Below, one piece after another: positions 9,001-17,904 of a stretch of 64,000 nucleotides of DNA (positions within the stretch are counted from its first letter, which is position 1; every line of letters starts with the position of its first letter). Position numbers and translations under genes: made by a program. The notes under the pieces are model-generated. The model saw only the letters and a program-made list of their open reading frames with translations, was not told the DNA's origin and did not search any database. This DNA comes from Flavobacteriales bacterium (GTDB lineage: Bacteria > Bacteroidota > Bacteroidia > Flavobacteriales_D > Sanyastnellaceae). The stretch spans positions 2,557,501 to 2,621,500 of the forward strand of contig JAGYJM010000002.1 in NCBI GenBank assembly GCA_018402085.1, given 5' to 3'.

Positions 9001-12000
9001 GGCGTTACAACCGGAGCTGTAGTATCAACTACACTGATGGTTTGCTGGGCAGTGCTGGTGTTACCGCATTCGTCGCTTACTGTAAAGGTGCGAACGAGTG
9101 AGTATTCCTGAGGACAATCACCGTCGAATTGCTCTTCTGAGCACTCTACAGTTACCATTCCGCAGTTGTCTTCAGCAACTACACCATCAATGTTACAAGC
9201 AGGGATCTCTTCATCACACTCGTACGTCATATCAAGCGGAGACTCGATGATCTCTGGCGCTGTTGTGTCTTGTACGGTAATGGTTTGAGACTGCTCTGTT
9301 TCATTGTCACAGTTGTCAATAGCAACCCATGTACGAATGATCGTGTAAGACTGCGGACAGTCACCTTCAATGATTTCTTCACCGAGGTACTCGATCTCTA
9401 CATCCTCGTCGCAGTTGTCTGTGGCTTCAGCACCCGTAGCAACTTCAGGAATCATGTCACACTCTACAGTTTCATCTGCAGGGAAGACAGTGAACTCAGG
9501 AGCCACTTCGTCGATCAGGTGCAGAATTTGCTGAGCTTCAGCAACATTTCCACACTCGTCAGTTGCAGTGTAATCGCGGATGATCGTGCCTTCACAACCA
9601 CCTGACACGAATGTATCAGTCCAGTCAATGGTCACAGCACCGCAGTTATCCTGAGCTGTAAGGAGTTGCGAGTCGATGTCGTCACAAGGAACGTCAATCT
9701 CCACTGAGAACTCATCAAACACAGGAGCAGTAGTATCCACAACGTTGATGTTCAGTACGAACTCTTCACTCACATTACCGCAAGCATCCGTCGCTACATA
9801 AGTCTGAACAATGGTAGACTCTTGAGGACATTCGCCCTCAACAACTTCCTCAGAAGTCATTTCAACTTCTACATCACTACAGTTATCTGTCGCAGTAACC
9901 TCCGGCATTGGGATAGCCTGGTCACACTCAACAGTGATGTCATCGATTGGTGTAATTACCGGTGCAGTAGTGTCAACTACGTTAATGTTCTGCACGTACA
10001 TCGCCATGTTACCGCAGTTATCGAATGCACGATACATGCGCTGAATGGTGTACTCAGCAGGACAGTCTCCGTCTACGATCTGATCTTCACACTCGATGGT
10101 GACATCCATATCGCAGTTATCTTCGGCCACTACAGACTCAATATCACATCCAGGAATTTCCTCGTCACACTCTACAGTGATATCTTCAGGAACCTGAACG
10201 AACACAGGGTCAGTTGTGTCTTGAACTGTGATCGTAGTTGAAGCCTCGCTTACGTTTTCACAGTAATCGGTAGCCACCCACGTCCATATAATGGTGTAAT
10301 TATCTGCACAATCACCCTCAACGATCTCTTCACTGAACTCTACCGTCACTTCGTCAGAAGTAGCGAAGAACTCGCAGTTGTCAAAGATGTTGATTCCATC
10401 AGCACCCGGTGCTTCAGGAACATCGTCACATTCTACAGTCATGTCTTCCGGATTCTCAATTACCGGAGGAGTGGTGTCTTCAACCGTGATAAACTGCTCG
10501 GCAGTGCTTTCGTTGCCACACTCATCAACAGCAGTGTATACACGGTAAATGACACCGAGACATCCACCTGACTGAATCACGTCTTCGAAAGTGAGGGTCA
10601 CTTCACCGCAGTTGTCTTGAGCCGTAACTGAAACATTTTCAACTTCAGTGCATTCAACAGCGATTTCAACCTCATATTCATCGAATACAGGAGCGGTAGT
10701 GTCAACCACGTTGATGGTCTGTTCTGCAGTCGCTGTATTACCACAGCCGTCATCAAGTGTGTGTGTACGAATGATGGTGTACTCTTGTGGACAATCGCCC
10801 TCAATGATTTCTTCTTCAAATGAAACTGAAACCTCCTGGCAGTTGTCTTCTCCCTGAGCGAGATCACCTGGAATCTCCTGGTCGCATTCAATGGTTGCGT
10901 CTTCAGGAATTACAGTGAATACAGGAGGTGTAGTATCAACCACAGTAATGGTTTGTGTGTACTCTGTACGATTATCGCAGCAATCTTCAGCAGCCCAGAT
11001 GCGCTGGAGTTGATACTCGCAATCGTTTCCACCTTCAACGAGAATCTCTCCGAGGTACTCGAGAACTTCAACACCACAATCGCAGTTATCTTCAGCCTCA
11101 ACACCCTCGAACACTGCAGGAATGGCATCGCATTCAACTGTTACGTCTTCAGGTACTACAGTGAATACAGGAGCAGTAGTGTCGTTTACGATCACTTGGT
11201 AAGAATCCATCGCTACGTTTGCACACGCATCTTCTGCACGGTAGAAGTAAGTGAACTCAGTGCTATTCGGACAATCATCCGGATTGTCAATTGGAGTGCA
11301 CTCCTTGTCTATGTTCACGTCACCGTGTCCTTCGATGAACTCGCCGTTGAACTGGCCATAGAAAGTAAACCAACCACTCATACCGAAGTTAGCGTTGCGA
11401 TCGTTTGCCGCTTCACCACACTGGAATCCGTGGTAGAAGTTTGAAGGCATGTGCTCGAGGTAAAGAACATTACCTGCAAGCGCATCAACACCGGTGAGCA
11501 TTGAGAAGCCATTTACCATCTCGTAGTAATCCCAGGTCTCCCAAAGGTCACCACCAGCCTCAGCAAAGCCGAAGCTGTCTTTGTATGAACGGCCAAGTCC
11601 TGACCACTCATCCCAGTCACGCTTGTTCTCAAGCCAGATGCTTACTTCCCACTTCTGTGACGGATCTGTGTTGTTTTCAACTTGACCGAATAGGTGAGCA
11701 GTGCCGTCAGCATATTGAGTAAAGGTCAAACCGTCACCTGAAGGAACGAAATCGTCTGTTGCGGTAAGTCCAAGAACCTCGAGAGTTGGCAGCCATACAG
11801 CCCAGTCATCACCTGGTGCGAAAGCAGTAGTTGCAATGCACTCAGTCTCAGGCTCACCTGTTTGGCTTTCAAACATCTCAACCACGATATCCATATCGCA
11901 GTTATCTTCGGCTGACACCATCTCAGGTGCTGGCACGTCTTCAATACACTCTACGAGAACGTCTTCAGGGAAGTCAATAAATTCAGGAGCGGTGGTATCT

Positions 12001-15000
12001 ACGATAGTAATCGTTTGAACACACTCACTCTCCTCATCACCTTCAAAGATTAAGAAGGTACGCTCAATGATCGTCAGGCAATCACCCTCTTCAATCACTT
12101 CATCCGAAACTTCAACACCGAAGTCACAGTTACCCATACCTGTTGGCACACCGAGCACATCTGCAGAGATGTCTTCGTCGCACTCAACTGTTACATCTTC
12201 AGGGCACTCGATCATGCAACCGCAGTCACCTGGGTAGGTGAAGTTGGTAACATTGAGCGTGCCTGCACCGAAGAGGCCGTCAGTTGCGTTGATACCGAAG
12301 CCAATGACGTCACCGGCATTCGCGAAGAACGACTCAGAACCACTTTGGTTATTCGGGCCTAAATCATCAGTAAGTTGAACAGCAACTCCATTGATATAGA
12401 ATGCTGGATCAAACTCAGGACCGTCAGGAACTCCAGGATCAGCTATATCGCCTGAGACATAATCCCAGTCGAAAGTAAATTCACCGCTAGCAGCAACAAC
12501 AATAGTTGCCTGGGTAAGGATACCAACCTGCTCATTGTCGTTTCCAACAACGGTCATACTGATTTCATCGATATCTACTGAGCCGTCACCGCCACCGAGA
12601 TCAACCGTCCAGTTTGCTGGAGCGTAATCACCAGTGAATCCTTCACCACCCTCTGCAAACTCACATGAACCGTCATCGAAGATCACGTCTGGGTTGTAGT
12701 TACAAGCAGTTTCGTCAGTACAACCTTCTTCACAAGTTTCAACAGTGAATGAAGCACCGGCAACGTCAAGCGCTGCGCAGATATCACCACCACCTTGCTG
12801 GAGGAGTCCGTTCACATCAAATCCGGTTGTTACACCAAACTCTACGATTCCAAGATCAAGTGTTGAAGGATCGTAAACGAGGGTGTGGATCGTGTAAGAA
12901 CCAGCAGTGAGTCCGCCAAAGGCAGGCTCTGCATTTACGTTCTGGATTACAAGACCATCACCTTCAGTCAACACATAAAGAACTGAGTAACCCGCAGGAA
13001 CTACAGGAGCATCGCCCTGTGTAGCTGAAATGTTACCGCCATCTTGTGCACATACTACAGCGTCATCAGAAACGAGTGAACCAGCGGCTGCTTCACATGG
13101 AACTTCACAAACAACCACCGATACTGAAGCACCGGCTACGTCAAGTGAAGCACAAATGTCACCGCCACCTTGCTGGAGGAGTCCGTTCACATCAAATCCT
13201 GTTGTTACACCGAACTCTACAATACCGAGATCGAGTGTAGAAGGATCGTAAACAAGTGTGTGAATGGTATAATCACCTTCTGCAAGACCTGAGAAGGAAG
13301 GAGCAGCGTTAACGTCCTCAATTACCAGTCCTGCGCCAGAAGTCAGTACATAAAGCACTTCGTAATCTGCAGGAACTACCGGAGCTACGTCTACACTTGC
13401 AGAGATGTTACCACCATCCGCAACGCATACCTCGTTTGCATCAGCAACGAGTGAACCAGCGGCTGCTTCACATGGAACTTCACAAACAACAACCGATACT
13501 GAAGCACCGGCTACGTCAAGTGAAGCACAAATATCACCGCCACCTTGCTGGAGGAGCCCGTTCACATCAAATCCTGTTGTTACACCGAACTCTACAATAC
13601 CGAGATCGAGTGTAGAAGGATCGTAAACAAGTGTGTGAATGGTATAATCACCTTCTGCAAGACCTGTGAAGGAAGGAGCAGCGTTAACGTCCTCAATTAC
13701 CAGTCCTGCGCCAGAAGTCAGTACATAAAGCACTTCGTAATCTGCAGGAACTACCGGAGCTACGTCTACACTTGCAGAGATGTTACCACCATCCGCAACG
13801 CATACCTCGCTTGCATCGGCAACGAGAGTTCCGGCGTTTGCTTCGCAAGGACAATCAACTACAGATACAGGAGCGCCCGCTACGTCAAGTGAAGCACAGA
13901 TCGTACCACCACCTTGAGCAAGGAGTCCGTTCACATCAAATCCTGTTGTTACACCGAACTCTACAATTCCGAGATCAAGTGTAGACGCATCATAAACGAG
14001 CGTGTGAATGGTGTAGTCACCCTCAGCAAGACCTGCGAACGCAGGAGAGCCGTTCACGTCTTCAATAACGAGACCAGCACCTGAAGTCAACACGTAAATG
14101 GCATCGTAGCCCGCAGGCACAAATGGATCTGCATTGTGCGAAGCAGAGATTGACCCTCCGTCTTGGAGACATGCTTCAGCAGCATCAGCTTCAAGTGAAC
14201 CAGCGTCAGCTTCACAGCATGAGAGGTACTCACATGAGCCATCGTCTTCTGTAGCGTTGCCGTCAAAGTTACAAGCGGTGTTGTCTGTACAACCAGGAAT
14301 AACTTCAAATTCGCATGAACCATCATCGCCACATGCTGAAGGATCATAGTTTACTGCGTCAGGGTTAAGACAACCTGCTGCACTTACAAATACCGACTGA
14401 TCATTTGAGAGTGCGTAACACCCATCAAGGTCAGCAGCATTCGCACCGATCTCAGCGCCCGAAATTTCAGTGAACGTCAGGTACCAAACGAGGTACTGAC
14501 CAGCGTCGAATGAATCGAAGTCAATGCTAACCTGATCACTGGTTCCAGGAACTGAAGGAATGATATTCAATATTTCAAGTCCGGTAGTGGTCACAACCCA
14601 CGCGGTTGAGGTACCCTCAGAGCCGACGCTGTCGTAGAAGAATTCAATGTTGTCTGCATTTCCGTCTCCGGCGCAAGCCTCACCTTCTCCTGTCACTTCA
14701 CCTGCGGCAACAACCACACAGTTACCGTTGTCAATCACGGCAAGTGGATCAAAATTGCATGCATTGGCGTCTGTACAGCCTTCAGCACATGCTTCAACCG
14801 TGAAGCCAGCACCAGCCACATCAAGAGCAGCACAAATGGTGCCGCCACCTTGAGCGAGAAGTCCGTTGACATCAACACCGGTAGTCACACCAAACTCAAC
14901 AATAGAAAGGTCAAGTGTTGATGGGTCGTATACTAAAGTATGGATCGTGTACTCACCCGCTGCAAGACCACTGAAAGAAGCAGCATCGCTTACATCTTCA

Positions 15001-15926
15001 ATAACCAACTCAGCACCTGAAGTCAATACATAAAGTACGTCGTAACCGACAGGAACTCCCGGAGCATCACCTGCAGAAGCAGAGATATTACCTCCGTCTT
15101 GTTCGCAGACCACTGCGTCGTCTGCAGTCAATGTTCCCGCGCTTGCCTCACAGCAAGAAAGGTACTCACAAGAACCGTCATCGTCTGATGCGTCTGCGTC
15201 AAAGTTACACGCTGAAGGGTCTGTACAACCCTCTGCACCATCGAGTGGATAAACCAATGATGGAATATTGAATTCTACATCATTAGGCACGCCGTTGCCG
15301 TAGCACCCGAGCGTATGCACGTAAAACATGTTACCGTTCACACCGTCTCCCTCGTCGAACACCTGGAGGTTCAAAGCGAAACCTAATTCGCCGTCAGTCG
15401 TAAACTGACCCAGAAAGACGCGGTTATCAGGACCGGTACCAAGCACACCACCAGGAACGAAGACTGCACCATCGATCAGGTTGAGGTCTTCGCCCGCACC
15501 GTTCAGGGTATTGGCAAACTTGCCACCCGGAACCGGCGCCTCGATGATGTTTACATCGGACGCCTGAGGGTCAGTGCTCACAATGGCACCGATCGACATG
15601 TAAGTATCCGCTTGAAGATCTGCGAATACAGGAAAGAGCGCCGGGTTGATTGAAGACGGGTTCTGTCCTCCAAATGCAATGTTGTTATAGAAATTCGTTG
15701 TGGTTGTCACATCAAGTGTGTGGCAGCCATCCGTTGCAAAAATTGCACTCACCTCATCAGTAGGGTCTTGCAATTCTGCGAACACGCGATAGGTCACCAA
15801 ACCAGGTGCAGGAGCATAATCAGCATTCGCCCAGCTGTCAAAAGTCTCGACCACAATCTGGTCGAGCTGAGCGGATCCAATCAAGCCCGTGCATATCGCA
15901 GCACAGAGTAATAAGAACTTTTTCAT
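6027..15926 (-). CDS. Giant secreted cell-surface protein with HYR-like repeats and T9SS type A signal
   Basis: 3,299 aa from MKKFLLLCAAICTGLIGSAQ, a clear signal peptide; an upstream Met adds only 12 unlikely residues. Order: a ~200-aa N-terminal domain; five ~125-aa repeats (motif DGGNISAS ... YTIHTLVYDPSTLDL) interspersed with five short Cys motifs (GCTD..ACNFDP..DDGSC); a beta-rich segment; then seventeen HYR-like repeats of 75-85 aa (VECD, DNC, VVDTTAPVF) to about residue 3190. Repeats 2, 14 and 17 carry inserted domains. The C-terminus is a T9SS type A sorting domain (KISPNPTNAVSRIEF to KKLVVSK). HYR repeats are Ig-like folds linked to adhesion, so an adhesin-like surface role is likely but unproven. 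The gene stands alone, with a terminator behind it. Confidence 0.92.
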   Translation of the reverse strand: MKKFLLLCAAICTGLIGSAQLDQIVVETFDSWANADYAPAPGLVTYRVFAELQDPTDEVSAIFATDGCHTLDVTTTTNFYNNIAFGGQNPSSINPALFPVFADLQADTYMSIGAIVSTDPQASDVNIIEAPVPGGKFANTLNGAGEDLNLIDGAVFVPGGVLGTGPDNRVFLGQFTTDGELGFALNLQVFDEGDGVNGNMFYVHTLGCYGNGVPNDVEFNIPSLVYPLDGAEGCTDPSACNFDADASDDDGSCEYLSCCEASAGTLTADDAVVCEQDGGNISASAGDAPGVPVGYDVLYVLTSGAELVIEDVSDAASFSGLAAGEYTIHTLVYDPSTLDLSIVEFGVTTGVDVNGLLAQGGGTICAALDVAGAGFTVEACAEGCTDANACNFDPLAVIDNGNCVVVAAGEVTGEGEACAGDGNADNIEFFYDSVGSEGTSTAWVVTTTGLEILNIIPSVPGTSDQVSIDFDSFDAGQYLVWYLTFTEISGAEIGANAADLDGCYALSNDQSVFVSAAGCLNPDAVNYDPSACGDDGSCEFEVIPGCTDNTACNFDGNATEDDGSCEYLSCCEADAGSLEADAAEACLQDGGSISASHNADPFVPAGYDAIYVLTSGAGLVIEDVNGSPAFAGLAEGDYTIHTLVYDASTLDLGIVEFGVTTGFDVNGLLAQGGGTICASLDVAGAPVSVVDCPCEANAGTLVADASEVCVADGGNISASVDVAPVVPADYEVLYVLTSGAGLVIEDVNAAPSFTGLAEGDYTIHTLVYDPSTLDLGIVEFGVTTGFDVNGLLQQGGGDICASLDVAGASVSVVVCEVPCEAAAGSLVADANEVCVADGGNISASVDVAPVVPADYEVLYVLTSGAGLVIEDVNAAPSFSGLAEGDYTIHTLVYDPSTLDLGIVEFGVTTGFDVNGLLQQGGGDICASLDVAGASVSVVVCEVPCEAAAGSLVSDDAVVCAQDGGNISATQGDAPVVPAGYSVLYVLTEGDGLVIQNVNAEPAFGGLTAGSYTIHTLVYDPSTLDLGIVEFGVTTGFDVNGLLQQGGGDICAALDVAGASFTVETCEEGCTDETACNYNPDVIFDDGSCEFAEGGEGFTGDYAPANWTVDLGGGDGSVDIDEISMTVVGNDNEQVGILTQATIVVAASGEFTFDWDYVSGDIADPGVPDGPEFDPAFYINGVAVQLTDDLGPNNQSGSESFFANAGDVIGFGINATDGLFGAGTLNVTNFTYPGDCGCMIECPEDVTVECDEDISADVLGVPTGMGNCDFGVEVSDEVIEEGDCLTIIERTFLIFEGDEESECVQTITIVDTTAPEFIDFPEDVLVECIEDVPAPEMVSAEDNCDMDIVVEMFESQTGEPETECIATTAFAPGDDWAVWLPTLEVLGLTATDDFVPSGDGLTFTQYADGTAHLFGQVENNTDPSQKWEVSIWLENKRDWDEWSGLGRSYKDSFGFAEAGGDLWETWDYYEMVNGFSMLTGVDALAGNVLYLEHMPSNFYHGFQCGEAANDRNANFGMSGWFTFYGQFNGEFIEGHGDVNIDKECTPIDNPDDCPNSTEFTYFYRAEDACANVAMDSYQVIVNDTTAPVFTVVPEDVTVECDAIPAVFEGVEAEDNCDCGVEVLEYLGEILVEGGNDCEYQLQRIWAAEDCCDNRTEYTQTITVVDTTPPVFTVIPEDATIECDQEIPGDLAQGEDNCQEVSVSFEEEIIEGDCPQEYTIIRTHTLDDGCGNTATAEQTINVVDTTAPVFDEYEVEIAVECTEVENVSVTAQDNCGEVTLTFEDVIQSGGCLGVIYRVYTAVDECGNESTAEQFITVEDTTPPVIENPEDMTVECDDVPEAPGADGINIFDNCEFFATSDEVTVEFSEEIVEGDCADNYTIIWTWVATDYCENVSEASTTITVQDTTDPVFVQVPEDITVECDEEIPGCDIESVVAEDNCDMDVTIECEDQIVDGDCPAEYTIQRMYRAFDNCGNMAMYVQNINVVDTTAPVITPIDDITVECDQAIPMPEVTATDNCSDVEVEMTSEEVVEGECPQESTIVQTYVATDACGNVSEEFVLNINVVDTTAPVFDEFSVEIDVPCDDIDSQLLTAQDNCGAVTIDWTDTFVSGGCEGTIIRDYTATDECGNVAEAQQILHLIDEVAPEFTVFPADETVECDMIPEVATGAEATDNCDEDVEIEYLGEEIIEGDCPQSYTIIRTWVAIDNCDNETEQSQTITVQDTTAPEIIESPLDMTYECDEEIPACNIDGVVAEDNCGMVTVECSEEQFDGDCPQEYSLVRTFTVSDECGNTSTAQQTISVVDTTAPVVTPMDDITIECDEEIPAAMAEATDNCGDTTMDVSEEIIAGDCPQAYTLVRTYTATDECGNVSEPFVQNINVVDTTAPVFDEFEVEIDVPCDEVDVPFLTATDNCDEDVQIDFEDTFVSGGCEGTIIRDYIATDDCGNTAEAQQIIHLIDEEAPVFVEGPEDVTVECDNIPEVGEVGGQDGEPITGAGAFVRSNASLWSANENEHIIAMNALYGEDNWSDLRFEDVDADDLLANHSFIYLEGGDMGATAMATFLSNNLPAIENWVSNGGHLLINAAPNVGGDINLGFGGVSLNVDQFTDFGEASDAAHPIFAGGIATSYEGNWLGHSIICPPGMSAIMNATGAPNEVLLAEMNYGDGLAVFGGLTIPFFGDSQWQPQPDAAQLAFEILAYTANGAAVSGGDSGIVVEDNCDDDVEVVYNGEEIIEGDCPQSYTIVRTWTATDDCDNEAVYTQNITVVDTTAPEFEIFPEDATVECDMIPEVATGATAFDNCDEDVTIEYLGEEIIEGECADSYTIVRTWVASDDCGNETVQSQNITVQDTTAPVFDMVADDVTIECDVELPAPMASATDNCGEVSITNEDVIEETECATEYTLTRTYTATDECGNATTAVQIITVVDTTAPELSGLPEAELVIDCEDDVPAVADVTAFDNCEGDVEVSFTEELIGELPPEGSSAFCNAMTPEAFEDGETCAGTETWSVVLFNFVGEAASYYSTIDASWTEFPDGSAVLTGSVSANNNPDAGWEIAVEFENGMDWDMWSTQGFPTSFKDDCDVAGDEYLDWMYYIMSEGATLTGWGDYEGSVLNLSHAPSNLYYGYQVGVAANNVNANYGGGGWFTYDGIFLGDEVTGSGDFAFDHDCCPQYEIVRTWCATDCAGNETCFTQVISFADLGGEVPGVGYEADEMVDPKGDFQIVKISPNPTNAVSRIEFVANTNNTVRLEVNDMNGRTVAVPFEGNIMAGERYNPVVNTEHLQSGVYMVRLYSLNHVEFKKLVVSK
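13081..13830 (-). repeat. Tandem 375-bp duplication inside the giant gene
   Basis: Two neighbouring copies of the 125-aa glycine-rich repeat are nearly identical at base level with an offset of exactly 375 bp. They differ at only a few positions by eye (for example SFSGL against SFTGL). The other three copies in the gene have diverged much more, so this pair is a recent duplication or was homogenised. Confidence 0.75.
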
Positions 15927-16821
15927 AGAGCTTGAATTATAGTTTGTAAGGATAAGAAGCAAGGAACACGGCCTCGACCGTCGCTCCAGTTTTTGGTTAC
16001 ATTTTTGGTTTATTACTAGGCCCGAAGGCTAAAAAAATCTTCCACGAGAACCACTGTAAGGGTGCACCAGCGACTCTGGATGGTCTCGTCACATCAACAT
16101 TTGAGTTTGGCCTCCGTATACTGAAACCGTCGAAGGTTTCAGGAAGCCATAGTTACCGAAACGGTCACCAGACAAGACATCTAGCACCAATGAGATACAG
16201 TGTAGGGTTTTTCTCATAGCGAGTATTTATGGTTAATACAGGTGTTTAAGCACACTTAGCAGTCACAAATGTAGTAAAACCTAAGCGAAATACACCACAC
16301 ACAGCTCAATAATATCGATGGTTAATCGGTTTTTATCGATTAAATCCACCTGTTCAACCGAAAAGCACCCTGCTAAAGAGTAACGCTCTCCATTTCAAAA
16401 AACCGCCATTCACGCGCCTAGACGGCACTTAACAGTTCGTTGGCGCAAACCGAGTCGATTCAGGCCGCAGCTCAGATTAAGAATGTGTTAAGCCCTGGGC
16501 AATGTTCAATGACATCCCGGATCTTCACCCAAAGAAGCAGATCTTACCCATTAGAAAATGAATAGCCCCCATCGAAATATGCCCGCCAACTCTGCCTTGA
16601 AAAGCCTTTAAGGCTACTTGGTGAAAAAATCTAAGTCCAAATGTGTGCTATCATCAACGACCGTGCAGCCGACGATTACCTGAATCATGATACCTTTATA
16701 ATATGTGCGCTCAAAAATTCGCCGTCATTCGCAATGCAAACCGCTGGTTGAATCCGTTCAATCAAGCAAAAACTCCTATCCGAACTGCGACACCCCTCGC
16801 AAACACCCCAAAAGACTTCTC
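15927..16821. other. Long intergenic region, nothing recognised
   Basis: About 895 bp between the divergent giant gene and the DUF4097-like gene. No convincing gene, hairpin-terminator or tRNA was seen. The stretch is richer in A/T than the genes on both sides and presumably holds the upstream control regions of both. No clear TAnnTTTG box was found. Confidence 0.5.
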
Positions 16822-17727
16822 ATGAACAACGCAATCCAACTGATCGCGATGAGCCTCCTCTGGTCGCTCTCCCCCTTCCTTTCTAATGCCTCTGAAGACT
16901 GCAACCTGCAGGAGTTTGAACGCGAGTACAGCGAACACTTCGATGTTCGCCCGGATGTCAACCTTACCATTGACTGTTCTTTCGCTGATATCAGGCTCAC
17001 GTCAAGCGAAGAAAATGAAGTAGCCGTCTATATTGAGGTCAGGCTGCAGGCACAAGATAAAGATCAGGCTGACAGAAAATTCAACGGGCTTGATATCAGA
17101 ATCGACGGACAGCTTCAGCGTGTCAAAGTGAACACCGGGCCTGGAAAAGGTTGGGACACTGCCAAAGAAGGCCTCGAAATCGTGGTCAACATCAGCGCAC
17201 CAGTCAATAGCATTCTCGACTTATCAGCCAATTTCGGATCACTCACCATCGGGGCCTTCGGCAACAAGGCATCCGTAAAGTCTGAATTCAGCGAGCTAAC
17301 GTGCGAAGGATTCACCCACCCGGAAGTTGACATCTATACTGCGCATAGCTCCGGACGCATCCGCCGTTTTCACGGCGAAAAAATCAACCTGGAATATGGA
17401 AGCATGATTGTGAACGAGCTAAACGGAAGCTCTACCATTCAAAACAGCTATGGAAGCATTGAGATCTTCAGTGTTACAGACAAAACCTCATCGCTTGAAA
17501 TTGACAATGAATTCGGTTCTGTAAGCCTGAACCTTGCCTCGAATGCTAGCTTTAGAATCGAAGGTGAAAGCAGTTTCGGCGAAATTGAATTGCCGCAGAA
17601 CGCCGTCATTCAACGTTTCGAGAAAGAAATGATCACCAAAGAAGTAGATGCCTTGATCGGCCCAGACCCCATTGCTGAAATGACCATCAATACACGTTTC
17701 GGCGATGTAAGCATTGATCTGCAATGA
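16822..17727 (+). CDS. Secreted beta-repeat protein, DUF4097/DUF2807-like
   Basis: 301 aa from MNNAIQLIAMSLLWSLSPFLSNAS, which gives a plausible signal peptide; the open frame begins 117 bp earlier without a likely start. The rest is rich in short beta-strands with recurring S.FG.I / YGS motifs (SANFGSLTIGAFG, EYGSMIVNEL, SYGSIEIF, EFGSVSLNL, SFGEIELP, RFGDVSIDL), as in DUF4097-type right-handed beta-helix proteins. Role unknown. It contains palindrome 17358-17377, read as IRRFHGE. It lies alone upstream of tRNA-Phe. The family assignment is by resemblance only. Confidence 0.7.
   Translation: MNNAIQLIAMSLLWSLSPFLSNASEDCNLQEFEREYSEHFDVRPDVNLTIDCSFADIRLTSSEENEVAVYIEVRLQAQDKDQADRKFNGLDIRIDGQLQRVKVNTGPGKGWDTAKEGLEIVVNISAPVNSILDLSANFGSLTIGAFGNKASVKSEFSELTCEGFTHPEVDIYTAHSSGRIRRFHGEKINLEYGSMIVNELNGSSTIQNSYGSIEIFSVTDKTSSLEIDNEFGSVSLNLASNASFRIEGESSFGEIELPQNAVIQRFEKEMITKEVDALIGPDPIAEMTINTRFGDVSIDLQ
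17358..17377 (-). repeat. GATG palindrome, in DUF4097-like gene
   Basis: Minus strand: CGCCGT-GAAA-ACGGCG-GATG, identical in stem to the copy at 5561. On the gene strand it encodes IRRFHG, the same frame as the copies at 25406 and 30154. Confidence 0.6.
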
Positions 17728-17745
17728 AAATGCATCGTGCATGAG

Positions 17746-17773
17746 TTGATAATCGAATTTTTACATACCTTTG
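17746..17773 (+). promoter_or_regulatory. Promoter of tRNA-Phe
   Basis: TTGA at 17746-17749, a 16-bp spacer, then TACCTTTG at 17766-17773 (TAnnTTTG). The box ends 12 bp before the first base of the tRNA, as expected for a stable-RNA promoter in this phylum. Confidence 0.6.
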
Positions 17774-17785
17774 CGCTCCCACTGC

Positions 17786-17858
17786 GGTACCATAGCTCAG
17801 GTGGTAGAGCAAAGGACTGAAAATCCTTGTGTCCCTGGTTCGAATCCAGGTGGTACCA
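17786..17858 (+). tRNA. tRNA-Phe(GAA)
   Basis: 73 nt. The acceptor GGTACCA pairs with TGGTACC, the discriminator is A, the anticodon loop CTGAAAA carries GAA, and the T-arm is CCTGG-TTCGAAT-CCAGG. CCA is not encoded (ACG follows). Confidence 0.95.
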
Positions 17859-17861
17859 CGA

Positions 17862-17889
17862 AAAAACCGGATGACTTCATCCGGTTTTT
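17862..17889 (+). terminator. Intrinsic terminator after tRNA-Phe
   Basis: ACCGGATGA / TCATCCGGT stem with A-run before and T-run after (TTTTTCTTTTTC). It ends 15 bp before the aroB start. Confidence 0.8.
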
Positions 17890-17904
17890 CTTTTTCTTCG
17901 CAAC

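Noticed and set aside
6161-15911. Many plus-strand open frames opposite the giant gene
   Set aside because: They come from its repetitive, biased codon use (Asp/Glu/Thr-rich) and show repeated shadow sequences without protein features.
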